From Rubrivivax sp. (GTDB lineage: Bacteria; Pseudomonadota; Gammaproteobacteria; Burkholderiales; Burkholderiaceae_C): a stretch of DNA of 32,989 bases. The position numbers were made by a program, and so were the translations under genes. The notes under the pieces are model-generated. The model was not told where the DNA came from. It saw only the letters and a list, made by a program, of their open reading frames with translations, and did no database searches. Positions 1-7,947 of this stretch are shown here, in pieces. How positions within the stretch are numbered: position 1 is the stretch's first letter; each line of letters begins with the position of its first letter. Location: NCBI GenBank assembly GCA_016790425.1, contig JAEUPF010000110.1, positions 1-32,989 of the forward strand. The letters run 5' to 3'.

Positions 1-404
1 CCACCTCGATGGCGCGCGACATGGTCATGCGCTACGGCATGAGCGACGAGCTGGGGCCGATGGTCTACGCCGAGAACGAAGGCGAGGTCTTCCTCGGCCG
101 CAGCATCACCAAGACGGTGAACATGTCCGAGGCGACGATGATGAAGGTGGACACCGAGGTCCGCCGCATCATCGACGAGCAGTACGGCGTGGCGCGCCGG
201 CTGATCGAGGCCAACAAGGACAAGATGCACGCGATGGCCAGTGCGCTGCTCGAATGGGAGACCATCGACGGCGAGCAGATCGACGACATCATGTCCGGCA
301 AGCCGCCGCGCGCGCCCAAGGACTGGACGCCGCCGGCCGGCAAGACGCCCCCGGGCGGTGCGACGCCGCCGGTCAACCCCGACGGCGCACCCGCCACCGC
401 CTGA
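1..404 (+). CDS. ftsH: ATP-dependent zinc metalloprotease FtsH, C-terminal part (5' end outside window)
   Basis: This is the last ~134 residues of FtsH, the membrane-anchored AAA+ protease that degrades misfolded membrane proteins and short-lived regulators. The reading frame is open from the window edge; the first ATG at 9 is internal (TSMARDMVMRYGMSDELGP is typical of the M41 peptidase domain). The stretch GEVFLGRSITKTVNMSE and the following helix VDTEVRRIIDEQYGVARRLI are standard FtsH. The AAA domain and the HEXXH zinc site lie upstream and cannot be checked. The tail is proline/glycine/alanine-rich and probably disordered, as is usual after the last helices. It is followed by a strong hairpin and then glmM; the folP gene often found between them is missing. 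Confidence 0.95.
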   Translation, partial: TSMARDMVMRYGMSDELGPMVYAENEGEVFLGRSITKTVNMSEATMMKVDTEVRRIIDEQYGVARRLIEANKDKMHAMASALLEWETIDGEQIDDIMSGKPPRAPKDWTPPAGKTPPGGATPPVNPDGAPATA

Positions 405-426
405 GCGGCGTCGTTTTCCATCAGGC

Positions 427-460
427 GCGATGCGGGGCCCGGCCCCGCATCGCCGTTTCT
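427..460 (+). terminator. Intrinsic terminator after ftsH
   Basis: A perfect 12-bp GC-rich stem (GCGATGCGGGGC at 427–438, GCCCCGCATCGC at 442–453) with a 3-nt loop is followed by CGTTTCT. It lies 23 bp after the ftsH stop. It should separate ftsH from glmM, so glmM needs its own promoter. Confidence 0.75.
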
Positions 461-570
461 GGCCGGCCCGGGCGTGGCGGGGCGCTGGGCGCGCCGCTTG
501 CCCTCGCGGCCACCCCCAAGAATTGCGCGTGCCCTGACCACCGTCTGGCTCGCGGCGACCAGGCGGCAAG

Positions 571-576
571 GACAAT
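571..576 (+). promoter_or_regulatory. Candidate -10 box for glmM
   Basis: GACAAT lies 21 nt upstream of the glmM ATG at 598 and matches TATAAT at four of six positions. A GGAG Shine-Dalgarno core follows at about 583–586. No clear -35 hexamer is visible. The call rests on the -10 match and on the terminator upstream. Confidence 0.35.
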
Positions 577-597
577 CGCCGCTGGAGAACGCACACG

Positions 598-1932
598 ATG
601 AGCAGGAAGTACTTCGGCACCGACGGCATCCGCGGCACGGTGGGCAAGCCGCCGATAACGCCCGACTTCATGCTGCGCCTGGGCCACGCCGTGGGCCGCG
701 TGCTCAAGCGCACCATCGCCGAGCCGCAAGTGCTGGTGGGCAAGGACACGCGCATCTCGGGCTACATGCTCGAGTCGTCGCTGGAGGCGGGATTCGCCTC
801 GGCCGGCGTCGACGTGCTGCTGTCGGGCCCGCTGCCCACGCCGGGCGTGGCCTACCTCACGCGCGCGCAACGGCTGGATCTGGGCGTCGTCATCAGCGCC
901 TCGCACAACCCGTATCCCGACAACGGCGTCAAGTTCTTCTCTGCGGCGGGCGAGAAGCTGCCCGACGAATGGGAAGAAGCGGTCGAAGCCGCGCTCGAGG
1001 AGGCGCCGCAGTGGGTGGATTCGGCGTCGCTGGGCAAGGCGCGACGGCTGGACGATGCGCGCGGCCGCTACATCGAGTTCTGCAAGAGCACGGTGCCGCA
1101 CACGATGTCGCTGCGCGGCATGAAGCTCGTCGTCGACGCCGCGCACGGCGCCGCCTACCACGTCGCCCCCGATGTCTTCCACGAGCTCGGCGCGGCGGTG
1201 GTGCCCATCGGCGTGCAGCCCGACGGCCTGAACATCAATGACGGCGTCGGCGCCACGGCGCCGCAGGCGCTGGTGAAGGCGGTGGCCGATCACCGCGCCG
1301 ACTACGGCATCGCGCTCGATGGCGATGCCGATCGGCTGCAGCTCGTCGACGCCGAGGGGCGCCTGTACAACGGCGACGAACTGCTCTACGTGATGGCTGC
1401 CGATCGCCTCGCGCGGCGGCAGGCGGTGCCGGGCGTCGTCGGCACGCTGATGACCAACATGGCGGTCGAGAAGGCGCTGGCCGAGCTCGGCGTCGCGCTG
1501 GTGCGGGCCAAGGTCGGCGACCGCTACGTGCTCGAGGAACTCGCGGCGCGCAGCTGGCAGCTCGGCGGCGAAAGCTCCGGGCACCTGCTGGCGCTGGACC
1601 GCCACACCACCGGCGACGGCATCGTCAGCGCCTTGCAGATCCTGCAGGCCATCCGGCGCCAGGGGCGGCCGCTGGCGGCGCTGCTCGAAGGCGTGCAGCT
1701 CTTCCCGCAGACGCTGCTCAACGTGCGGCTGCGCGACGGCAGCGACTGGAAGCGCAATGCCACGCTGGACGGCGAGCGCGAGCGCGTCGAGCGCGAACTG
1801 GCCGGCGATGGCCGCGTGCTGATCCGCGCCTCCGGCACCGAGCCGGTGCTGCGCGTGATGGTCGAAGCGCGCGACGCCGAACGCGGCCGCCGCTGTGCCG
1901 AACGGCTGGCCGCCGCGGCGACCAGCGGCTGA
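598..1932 (+). CDS. glmM: Phosphoglucosamine mutase GlmM
   Basis: This cytoplasmic enzyme converts glucosamine-6-phosphate to glucosamine-1-phosphate, on the path to UDP-GlcNAc for peptidoglycan and LPS. At 444 residues it has the family's usual length. The phosphoserine loop ISASHNP places catalytic Ser102, the same position as in E. coli. The Mg2+ loop DGDADR is at 241–246, the sugar-binding GGESSGH at 323–329 and the phosphate-binding RASGTEP at 410–416. The N-terminus [13 protein letters not shown] is canonical, and a GGAG core about 12 nt upstream supports the ATG at 598. The enzyme is activated by phosphorylation of Ser102. All key residues are intact. Confidence 0.98.
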   Translation: MSRKYFGTDGIRGTVGKPPITPDFMLRLGHAVGRVLKRTIAEPQVLVGKDTRISGYMLESSLEAGFASAGVDVLLSGPLPTPGVAYLTRAQRLDLGVVISASHNPYPDNGVKFFSAAGEKLPDEWEEAVEAALEEAPQWVDSASLGKARRLDDARGRYIEFCKSTVPHTMSLRGMKLVVDAAHGAAYHVAPDVFHELGAAVVPIGVQPDGLNINDGVGATAPQALVKAVADHRADYGIALDGDADRLQLVDAEGRLYNGDELLYVMAADRLARRQAVPGVVGTLMTNMAVEKALAELGVALVRAKVGDRYVLEELAARSWQLGGESSGHLLALDRHTTGDGIVSALQILQAIRRQGRPLAALLEGVQLFPQTLLNVRLRDGSDWKRNATLDGERERVERELAGDGRVLIRASGTEPVLRVMVEARDAERGRRCAERLAAAATSG

Positions 1933-1940
1933 GACGGCCC

Positions 1941-1974
1941 CTGTCACGCCGTTGAGATGGGCACGACCTAGAGT
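1941..1974 (+). promoter_or_regulatory. Candidate Pho box and -10 for sixA (possibly ppx)
   Basis: CTGTCAC (1941–1947), a 4-nt gap and TTGAGAT (1952–1958) are followed after 10 nt by TAGAGT (1969–1974). The first half is a perfect Pho half-site. The second matches CTGTCAT at only 4 of 7 positions. Half-site and -10 spacing equal those of the pstS Pho box in this window. The -10 ends exactly 7 nt before the GTG start of sixA. Confidence 0.4.
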
Positions 1975-1981
1975 GCCGGGC

Positions 1982-2455
1982 GTGGACCTGATCCTCTGGC
2001 GTCACGCCGAAGCCGCCGAGGCACCCGTCGGTGGCGACGACCTCGCGCGAGCGCTGACGCCCAAGGGCGAGCGCCAGGCCGAACGCATGGCGGCCTGGCT
2101 CGGGCGCCAGCTCGCGGCAACGACCCGCATCCTGGTGAGCCCGGCCGTCCGCACGCAGCAGACCGCCAAGGCGCTGGAGCGCAAGTTCAAGACGATCGAA
2201 GAGCTGGCGCCGCACGGTTCGGCGCAGGCTCTCCTCGCAGCGGCGCACTGGCCCGACGCACGCGAACCCGTGCTCGTCGTCGGCCACCAGCCGGCCCTGG
2301 GCATGGCCGCCGGCACGCTGTTGAGCGAAGGGGTGGGCGGCCAGATGCGCCCGTGGACGATCCGCAAGGGCGGCGTGCTCTGGCTGCGCGGGCGTGAACG
2401 CGATGGCGCGTTGCAGGTCGTGCTGCACGTCGCGCTGACGCCGGAGATGGTGTAG
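1982..2455 (+). CDS. sixA: Phosphohistidine phosphatase SixA family
   Basis: This is a small histidine-phosphatase-superfamily protein of 157 residues (SixA proteins are about 160). The N-terminal catalytic motif LILWRHAEA gives Arg7-His8 (phospho-acceptor His8), and VLVVGHQPALG gives the second active-site His102. E. coli SixA removes phosphate from histidine phosphotransfer domains; the partner here is unknown. I chose GTG at 1982, giving MDLILWRHAEA. An in-frame GTG at 1973 and an ATG at 1895 inside glmM would only add non-conserved residues. No Shine-Dalgarno is visible, and a -10-like TAGAGT sits 7 nt upstream, so the mRNA may be leaderless. It lies between glmM and ppx, so a role in phosphate regulation is possible but inferred from position only. 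Confidence 0.88.
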   Translation: MDLILWRHAEAAEAPVGGDDLARALTPKGERQAERMAAWLGRQLAATTRILVSPAVRTQQTAKALERKFKTIEELAPHGSAQALLAAAHWPDAREPVLVVGHQPALGMAAGTLLSEGVGGQMRPWTIRKGGVLWLRGRERDGALQVVLHVALTPEMV

Positions 2456-2462
2456 AGGCCCG

Positions 2463-2489
2463 GGCGCTTCAGCGCACGATCCAAGCGCC
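2463..2489 (+). terminator. Weak hairpin after sixA
   Basis: GGCGCTT (2463–2469) pairs with AAGCGCC (2483–2489) across a 13-nt loop, 8 bp after the sixA stop. There is no U-tract. A -10-like TATGCT follows at 2514–2519 and could start a ppx transcript with a leader of about 33 nt. The rest of the 103-bp gap shows nothing else. Confidence 0.3.
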
Positions 2490-2558
2490 GAGGGCTTCTG
2501 GCAGTCTGCGCGCTATGCTGCGCGCGATGTCCCCGTTGCTTCCGCCTCTGCCGCCCGC

Positions 2559-4046
2559 ATGACCGACGGCCAGTCGATCGCCGCCATCGATCTCGGCTCG
2601 AACAGCTTCCGGCTGGAGATCGGCCGCGTTGCGCACGGCCAGCTCGAGCGGGTCGAGTACCTGAAGGAGACGGTGCGCCTGGGCGCCGGGCTCGACAGCG
2701 AGGGCCAGCTCGGTGCGGCGGCGATGCAGCGCGGCTGGGACTGCCTGGCCCGCTTCGCCGAGCGCGTGCGCGGCTTCGCACCGCAGAACGTGCGCGCGGT
2801 GGCGACGCAGACCTTTCGCGAGGCACGCAACCGTGCCGAGTTCCTGGTGCCGGCACACCGCATGCTCGGCTTTCCGATCGACGTGATCTCCGGCCGCGAG
2901 GAAGCGCGCCTCATCTTCGCCGGGGTGGCACACCTGCTGCCCGAAATCGACGAAAGGCGCCTGGTGGTCGACATCGGTGGCCGCTCGACCGAGCTCGTGC
3001 TCGGCCGCGGTTACGCGCCGAGCAAGGTGGAGTCGTACCCCGTCGGCTCCGTGAATGTGTCGATGCGGCACTTCGCCGACGGGCGGTTGTCGCGCAGCGC
3101 GCTCGATGCCGCGACGCTGGCGGCGCAGGCCGTGCTCGAAGACGCGCTCAGCTTCCTTGCCGAACGCGGCTGGGACCAAGCCTACGGCTCGTCGGGCACC
3201 GTGGGTGCCATTGCCGACATCCTCGCCGCCAACGGCCAGGGCGAGGGCATCGTCACCCGGGACGGCCTCGACTGGCTGGCCGAAGAGTTGCTCCGCGCCG
3301 GCCATGTCGACCGCCTCGAGATCGAAGGCCTGAAGGAGGACCGCCGCGCGGTCATCGGCGGCGGCGTGGCGACGCTGCGCGCCGTCTTTGCGCTGGTCGG
3401 CCTGGAGACGATGCACAGTGCGCGCGGCGCGTTGCGCCACGGCGTGCTGTACGAGATGCTGGATCGCCGGGTCGCCACGCTCGACGTGCGCGAGCGCACG
3501 GTGCAGCGCCTGCAGCAGAAGTTCGGCGCCGACGCCGCCCAGGCGGCGCGCGTCGGCGAGGCGGCGACGCGGCTGTTCGCCGGGTTGCAGCCCAAGCGCG
3601 ACCGCGCCACGCAGCAACTGGCGCGCGAGCTCGCCTGGGCGGCCGCGGTGCACGAGATCGGTCGTGCCGTGGCGCACGACGGCTACAACCGGCACGGCGC
3701 CTACATCCTCGAGCACTCCGACGGCGCCGGCTTCGCACTGCACCAGCTCGAACGCATGGGCGTGCTGCTGCTCGGCCAGCGCGGTGGCCTGCGCAAGGTG
3801 GCGCAGTGGCTCGATGAAGGCGAGCTGCGCGACCAGCTCCTGTGCCTGCGCCTGGGGGTGCTGCTGTGCCACGCGCGGCGCGCGCCGAGCCTGGACGGGC
3901 TCGGCCTGGCGCGGCGCGGCAGCGGCTACCGCGTCGAGGTCGGCGGTGGCTGGGCGGCGCAGCACCCGCGCTCGGCGGTGTTGCTCGAAGAAGAGGCGGC
4001 CCACTGGCGGCGCGTGGACCGCACCTTCGACTTCGTCGCCGGTTGA
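2559..4046 (+). CDS. ppx: Exopolyphosphatase (Ppx/GppA family)
   Basis: Ppx releases phosphate from the ends of polyphosphate; GppA relatives also cleave the 5'-phosphate of pppGpp. The protein is 495 residues, close to the usual ~500. The actin-like ATPase-fold phosphate loop AAIDLGSNSFRLEIG is at 8–22. The catalytic-glutamate motif SGREEARLIF is at 111–120, and the second phosphate loop VVDIGGRSTELV follows. The C-terminal helical, HD-like region contains WAAAVHEIGRAVAHDGYNRHGAYIL. Ppx and GppA are hard to separate by eye; I prefer Ppx because of length and of neighbours involved in phosphate metabolism. ppk, often paired with ppx, is not in the window. The ATG at 2559 has no clear ribosome binding site. 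Confidence 0.93.
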   Translation: MTDGQSIAAIDLGSNSFRLEIGRVAHGQLERVEYLKETVRLGAGLDSEGQLGAAAMQRGWDCLARFAERVRGFAPQNVRAVATQTFREARNRAEFLVPAHRMLGFPIDVISGREEARLIFAGVAHLLPEIDERRLVVDIGGRSTELVLGRGYAPSKVESYPVGSVNVSMRHFADGRLSRSALDAATLAAQAVLEDALSFLAERGWDQAYGSSGTVGAIADILAANGQGEGIVTRDGLDWLAEELLRAGHVDRLEIEGLKEDRRAVIGGGVATLRAVFALVGLETMHSARGALRHGVLYEMLDRRVATLDVRERTVQRLQQKFGADAAQAARVGEAATRLFAGLQPKRDRATQQLARELAWAAAVHEIGRAVAHDGYNRHGAYILEHSDGAGFALHQLERMGVLLLGQRGGLRKVAQWLDEGELRDQLLCLRLGVLLCHARRAPSLDGLGLARRGSGYRVEVGGGWAAQHPRSAVLLEEEAAHWRRVDRTFDFVAG

Positions 4047-4125
4047 AGGCGGCCGGCGCGCCAGCCCCGCCAGCCCCCGCCCCGCCTGCCCCGCCAGCCG
4101 GCCCACCTTGTTGCGCGCCTCTGCG

Positions 4126-5652
4126 ATGGAGATCGAACTCAAGCTGGCGCTGGACCCGGCGGCGGTGCGTGCGGTGGGCGAGCATCCGCTCGTTCGCCAC
4201 TACCGTGAGCGAGCGCCGCGCTCGCGCGAAGTGGAGAACTGGTACGTCGACACGCCGGCGCTGCTGCTGTGGCGCCAGCAGGTCGAGCTGCGCCTGCGCC
4301 GCATTGGCGGCAGCCACTGGCAGACCCTGAAGCGGCTGCCCGGCGCCGGCCGCGGCGCGCGCTCGGCCGGCGGCCTGCACAGGCTTCAGGAGTGCGAGCT
4401 GCCGCTGCGAGACCGCGAACTGGACATCGCGGCGATGGCCTCGGCGTTGCCCGCGGCGGCGGCCGACCTGGCCGATCTGCTGCGGCGGGCTGCGGCCACT
4501 GGCGAGCTGTCGCAGCGCGTGCACACGCGTTACCGGCGCACCACCTGGTTGCTGCGCTCGGCCAAGGGCGACCTCGTCGAGCTGGCACTCGATGTCGGTC
4601 AAGTGCAGGCGTGCGCAAAGGCCTTGCCCCTGTGCGAACTCGAGCTCGAGCTGAAGGCCGGCACCGAGCAGGCGCTGTTCGAGCTGGCCGCGGGCCTGCA
4701 GCGCGACCTGCCGCTTCGGCCCGAGCCTCGGGGCAAGGCCGAACGCGGCTTTGCCTTGCTGGCGCCAGTGGCGGCTGCGCCGCGGCAGGCCGAGGCCGTG
4801 CCGCTGTCGCGCTCGGCGGATCGCGCCGCAGCGATGCGCCTCGTCGTTGCCGAGTGCCTCGCGCACGTGCAGGCCAACGAGACCGGCGTCATCGAGACCA
4901 CGGACGCCGAGTACGTGCACCAGATGCGTGTCGGCCTGCGCCGCCTGCGCTCGGCGCTCGGGCTGTTCAAGGACTTCGCGAGTCCGCCGCCGGCACTGCT
5001 GAACGAGGTGAAGTGGGCCGCGACGACCCTCGGCCGCGTCCGCGATGCCGAGGTGCTGGCGCATGAGTCGCTCGTGCGCGTGCCGGCGCCGCCGGCAGCG
5101 ACCGGCATCGCGGGCGACACGCTTCGGGCCGCTGCCGTGGCCGCGGCGGTGCGTGCCCGCCATGAGGCCGTGCGGTTGGTGCGTTCGCCGCGCCACGTGG
5201 CCTGGCAACTCGCCCTGATGGCCTGGGCCTGCGGCGTCGCCGAGCCCGGCGATGCCGCCGCCGACGAACTCCAGGCCTATGCGGCGGCGAAGCTTCGGCG
5301 CCTGCGCAGGAAGCTGCTGCGGTGCGGCGGCAAACTGCCCGGGGCCAGCCCCGAGGTGCGGCACGAAGTCCGCATCGCCGCCAAGAAGCTGCGCCACGCC
5401 GCCAGCCTGCTCGGCGCGCTCGACCCTGGTGGCGCCGGCCGCCGCCGCCTGCGCGCGTTGGGCGCGTTGCAGGAGCAACTCGGGCTGCTCAACGATGCCC
5501 AGGTCGCCGTGCGTGGCCTGGCGCGGCTGGCTCAGGCCGACGCATCGCTGGCCAGCGCGGCCGCCTACGCCGAAGGCTGGCTGCTCGCCGACACCGATCG
5601 GCGCGTGCGCGGGCTCGGCCGGCTCTGGCACCGCGTTCAGCGCGACCTGTGA
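4126..5652 (+). CDS. CYTH–CHAD domain protein (probable inorganic triphosphatase)
   Basis: The 508-residue protein joins two domains. Residues 1–210 are CYTH (triphosphate tunnel metalloenzyme): the signature ExExK appears as EIELK at 2–6, and ELELELK (171–177) supplies the acidic metal ligands. E. coli YgiF, with the same layout, hydrolyses inorganic triphosphate. Residues about 235–508 are CHAD, an arginine/lysine-rich helical domain that binds polyphosphate. Its conserved histidines are visible in EYVHQMRVGLRRLR (His265) and RHEVRIAAKKLRH (His413, His424). The ATG at 4126 puts the CYTH motif at the extreme N-terminus, as in the family; the frame extends far upstream but antisense-like through ppx. 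It lies between ppx and the pst operon, fitting a polyphosphate-linked role. The substrate is inferred from the family. Confidence 0.92.
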   Translation: MEIELKLALDPAAVRAVGEHPLVRHYRERAPRSREVENWYVDTPALLLWRQQVELRLRRIGGSHWQTLKRLPGAGRGARSAGGLHRLQECELPLRDRELDIAAMASALPAAAADLADLLRRAAATGELSQRVHTRYRRTTWLLRSAKGDLVELALDVGQVQACAKALPLCELELELKAGTEQALFELAAGLQRDLPLRPEPRGKAERGFALLAPVAAAPRQAEAVPLSRSADRAAAMRLVVAECLAHVQANETGVIETTDAEYVHQMRVGLRRLRSALGLFKDFASPPPALLNEVKWAATTLGRVRDAEVLAHESLVRVPAPPAATGIAGDTLRAAAVAAAVRARHEAVRLVRSPRHVAWQLALMAWACGVAEPGDAAADELQAYAAAKLRRLRRKLLRCGGKLPGASPEVRHEVRIAAKKLRHAASLLGALDPGGAGRRRLRALGALQEQLGLLNDAQVAVRGLARLAQADASLASAAAYAEGWLLADTDRRVRGLGRLWHRVQRDL

Positions 5653-5668
5653 CGGCGGCGGGCCGCCG

Positions 5669-5702
5669 GTGTCACGCGGCTGTCACGGTGCCTTTCTACA
5701 GT
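5669..5702 (+). promoter_or_regulatory. Pho box and -10 of the pst–pho operon
   Basis: The 18-bp site GTGTCACGCGGCTGTCAC (5669–5686) contains two TGTCAC repeats exactly 11 bp apart and differs little from the E. coli consensus (CTGTCAT-N4 repeated). After 10 nt follows TACAGT (5697–5702), placed as a -10 in a PhoB-activated promoter lacking a -35. It lies 34 bp upstream of the pstS ATG. PhoB, encoded downstream, should activate it under phosphate starvation. Confidence 0.88.
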
Positions 5703-5736
5703 GAGCGGCGTACCAACCGATTCGAGAGTTCGCGCG

Positions 5737-6765
5737 ATGACGCTGCTTCGCCTGACGGCTTTCATGGCCGCTTTCGCCGCTTCGGCGCTTGCCGCTGCCC
5801 AGGACATCACCGGCGCCGGCGCTTCTTTCCCGGCTCCGGTCTACGCCAAGTGGGCCGACGCCTACAACAAGGCCACCGGTGCCCGGCTCAACTACCAGTC
5901 GATCGGCTCCGGTGGCGGCATCAAGCAGATCAAGGCCAAGACGGTCGACTTCGGCGCCAGCGACGCGCCGCTGAAGGACGAGGAACTGGCCGCCGACGGC
6001 CTGATCCAGTTCCCGACCGTGATCGGCGGCGTCGTGCCGGTGGTCAACATCGCCGGCATCAAGCCGGGCCAGCTCAAGCTCACCGGCCAGGTGCTGGGTG
6101 ACATCTTCCTCGGCAAGATCACCCAGTGGAACGACCCGGCGGTGACGGCGCTGAACCCCGGCGTGCCGCTGCCCGCTGCGGCGATCGCGCCGGTGCGCCG
6201 CGCCGACGGTTCGGGCACCTCGTTTCTGTTCACCAGCTACCTCTCGAAGGTGAACGCCGAGTGGAGGGCGAAGGTCGGCGAAGGCACAGCCGTCAACTGG
6301 CCGGTGGGTGCCGGCGGCAAGGGCAACGAAGGCGTGTCGGCGTTCGTGCAGCGGCTGCCGAACGCGATCGGCTACGTCGAATACGCCTATGCCAAGCAGA
6401 ACAAGATGGCCTTCGCGCTGCTGAAGAACAAGGACGGCCAGTTCGTGGCGCCCGGCGACGACAGCTTCAAGGCCGCGGCGGCCGGCGCTGACTGGGGCAA
6501 GACGTTCCACCAGGTGCTGACCGACCAGCCGGGCAAGGCCGCCTGGCCGATCAGCGGCGCCACCTTCATCATCATGCACAGGGCGCAAGCGAAGCAGCAG
6601 GCGGCGTTGAGCGTGGTGCGGTTCTTCGACTGGGCCTACGGCAAGGGTGACGCGATGGCGGCGGAACTCGACTACGTGCCGATGCCCGAGGCGGTGAAGG
6701 CGCTGGTCAGGAAGCAATGGGCGAGCGCATTGCGCGACGAAGCCGGCAGGCCGATCGTCCCGTGA
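5737..6765 (+). CDS. pstS: Periplasmic phosphate-binding protein PstS
   Basis: PstS captures orthophosphate in the periplasm and delivers it to PstCA. The 342-residue precursor starts with a signal peptide (MTLLRLTAFMAAFAASALAAA, cleavage likely near residues 21–22). Phosphate-binding loops are visible: GAGASFPAP (27–34), SIGSGGGIKQI (55–65) and RADGSGTSFLFTSYLS. I chose ATG 5737 because it gives a normal signal peptide; the in-frame GTG at 5701 overlaps the -10 of the Pho promoter. It is the first gene of pstSCAB-phoU-phoB-phoR and is preceded by a strong Pho box. A short hairpin follows its stop, which may make pstS mRNA more abundant than the distal genes. Confidence 0.97.
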   Translation: MTLLRLTAFMAAFAASALAAAQDITGAGASFPAPVYAKWADAYNKATGARLNYQSIGSGGGIKQIKAKTVDFGASDAPLKDEELAADGLIQFPTVIGGVVPVVNIAGIKPGQLKLTGQVLGDIFLGKITQWNDPAVTALNPGVPLPAAAIAPVRRADGSGTSFLFTSYLSKVNAEWRAKVGEGTAVNWPVGAGGKGNEGVSAFVQRLPNAIGYVEYAYAKQNKMAFALLKNKDGQFVAPGDDSFKAAAAGADWGKTFHQVLTDQPGKAAWPISGATFIIMHRAQAKQQAALSVVRFFDWAYGKGDAMAAELDYVPMPEAVKALVRKQWASALRDEAGRPIVP

Positions 6766-6781
6766 CGGGCCGGCGGGCCCG
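6766..6781 (+). terminator. Short hairpin directly after pstS
   Basis: CGGGCC and GGCCCG form a 6-bp stem with a GGCG loop starting at the first base after the pstS stop. There is no U-tract. It could partly terminate transcription or protect the pstS 3' end, since binding proteins are usually made in excess of permeases. The remaining 86 bp before pstC are GC-rich and hold no gene. Confidence 0.35.
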
Positions 6782-6867
6782 CACCGCCCGGCCGGCCGGC
6801 CGCCGCTGGCTTCGCCTGGCGACGGCCGAACGTCCGCACCTGCACTGCGGCCCGCCCGGCACAATCG

Positions 6868-7947
6868 ATGGAGGCCCTGTTGGGCGCCACTTTCGCGAGC
6901 GAAACCCTGCAACAGCGAGCCGGCATCGCGCCACCTGCGCCGAGGGCCGACGAGGCCGGTGAGGCCGGTGAGGCCGGTGAGGCCGGTGAGGCCGGTGCAG
7001 GCCGGCGCCGCCGCGTGCTGCCGTGGGCCGACCGCGCCTTTGCGCTGCTGGCGTACCTCTCGGCCTGGGTGACGCTGGCGCTGCTGGCGGCCATCGTCGT
7101 CTCGCTGCTCATCGGCGCGATGCCGGCGATCCGGCAGTACGGCCTCGGCTTCCTCACCTCGGCGCAATGGGACCCGGTGCAGCAGAAGTTCGGCGGCCTG
7201 GTGATGATCTTCGGCACGCTGATGAGCTCGGTGATCGCGCTGGTCATCGCGGTGCCGGTGAGCTTCGGCATCGCCGTCTTCCTCACCGAGCTGTCGCCGA
7301 CCTGGCTGAAGCGGCCGCTCGGCGTGGCGATCGAACTGCTCGCCGCGGTGCCTTCGATCGTCTACGGCATGTGGGGCCTGCTCGTCTTCGGGCCGATCCT
7401 CGCCACGTTCGTGCAGCAGCCGCTGCAAAAGCTGCTGGGCGGCGTGCCGGTGCTCGCAGCGCTGGTGTCGGGTCCGCCGGTGGGCATCGGCCTGCTCGCG
7501 GCCGGCATCATCCTGGCGATCATGATCATTCCGTTCATCGCCGCGGTGATGCGCGACGTCTTCGAGACGACGCCGCCGATGCTGAAGGAGTCGGCCTACG
7601 GCCTCGGCTCGACCACCTGGGAGGTGGTGTCCAGGGTCGTGCTGCCGTACACCCGGACCGGCGTCGTCGGCGCCATCATGCTCGGCCTCGGGCGGGCGCT
7701 CGGCGAGACGATGGCGGTCACTTTCGTCATCGGCAACTTCAACCAGCTCGACTCGCTGTCGCTGTTCCAGGCCGCCAACAGCATCACCTCGGCGCTGGCC
7801 AACGAGTTCGCCGAGGCCGACGAAGGCCTGCACCAGGCTTCGCTGATCTACCTCGGGCTGGTGCTGTTCTTCATCACCTTCGTCGTGCTGGCGCTGTCGA
7901 AGGTGCTGCTGTCGCGTCTGCGCCGCGGCGAAGGGAACCGGGCGTGA
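6868..7947 (+). CDS. pstC: Phosphate ABC transporter permease PstC
   Basis: PstC is one of two inner-membrane channel subunits of the high-affinity phosphate importer. From ATG 6868 it is 359 residues with about six membrane segments and the permease coupling loop [21 protein letters not shown]. The region [25 protein letters not shown] is typical of PstC. The first ~50 residues are not conserved and include five copies of Glu-Ala-Gly encoded by a 9-bp tandem repeat. The start is uncertain: GGAGG at 6870–6874 lies after the ATG and stands 5 nt before an in-frame TTG at 6880, so translation could begin there. A GTG further down, just before the first membrane segment, cannot be excluded. pstA overlaps its stop. 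Confidence 0.94.
   Translation: MEALLGATFASETLQQRAGIAPPAPRADEAGEAGEAGEAGEAGAGRRRRVLPWADRAFALLAYLSAWVTLALLAAIVVSLLIGAMPAIRQYGLGFLTSAQWDPVQQKFGGLVMIFGTLMSSVIALVIAVPVSFGIAVFLTELSPTWLKRPLGVAIELLAAVPSIVYGMWGLLVFGPILATFVQQPLQKLLGGVPVLAALVSGPPVGIGLLAAGIILAIMIIPFIAAVMRDVFETTPPMLKESAYGLGSTTWEVVSRVVLPYTRTGVVGAIMLGLGRALGETMAVTFVIGNFNQLDSLSLFQAANSITSALANEFAEADEGLHQASLIYLGLVLFFITFVVLALSKVLLSRLRRGEGNRA
6952..6996 (+). repeat. 9-bp tandem repeat, five copies, inside pstC
   Basis: Five perfect copies of GAGGCCGGT encode (Glu-Ala-Gly)5 in the cytoplasmic N-terminal tail of PstC. A unit divisible by three means copy-number changes keep the frame. Confidence 0.95.

Noticed and set aside
5701-5736. GTG 5701 as pstS start
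   Set aside because: It overlaps the -10 of the Pho promoter and would spoil the signal peptide.
6952-6996. CRISPR-like array
   Set aside because: Units are directly adjacent with no spacers and lie in frame inside pstC; the other repeats in the window also lack spacers.
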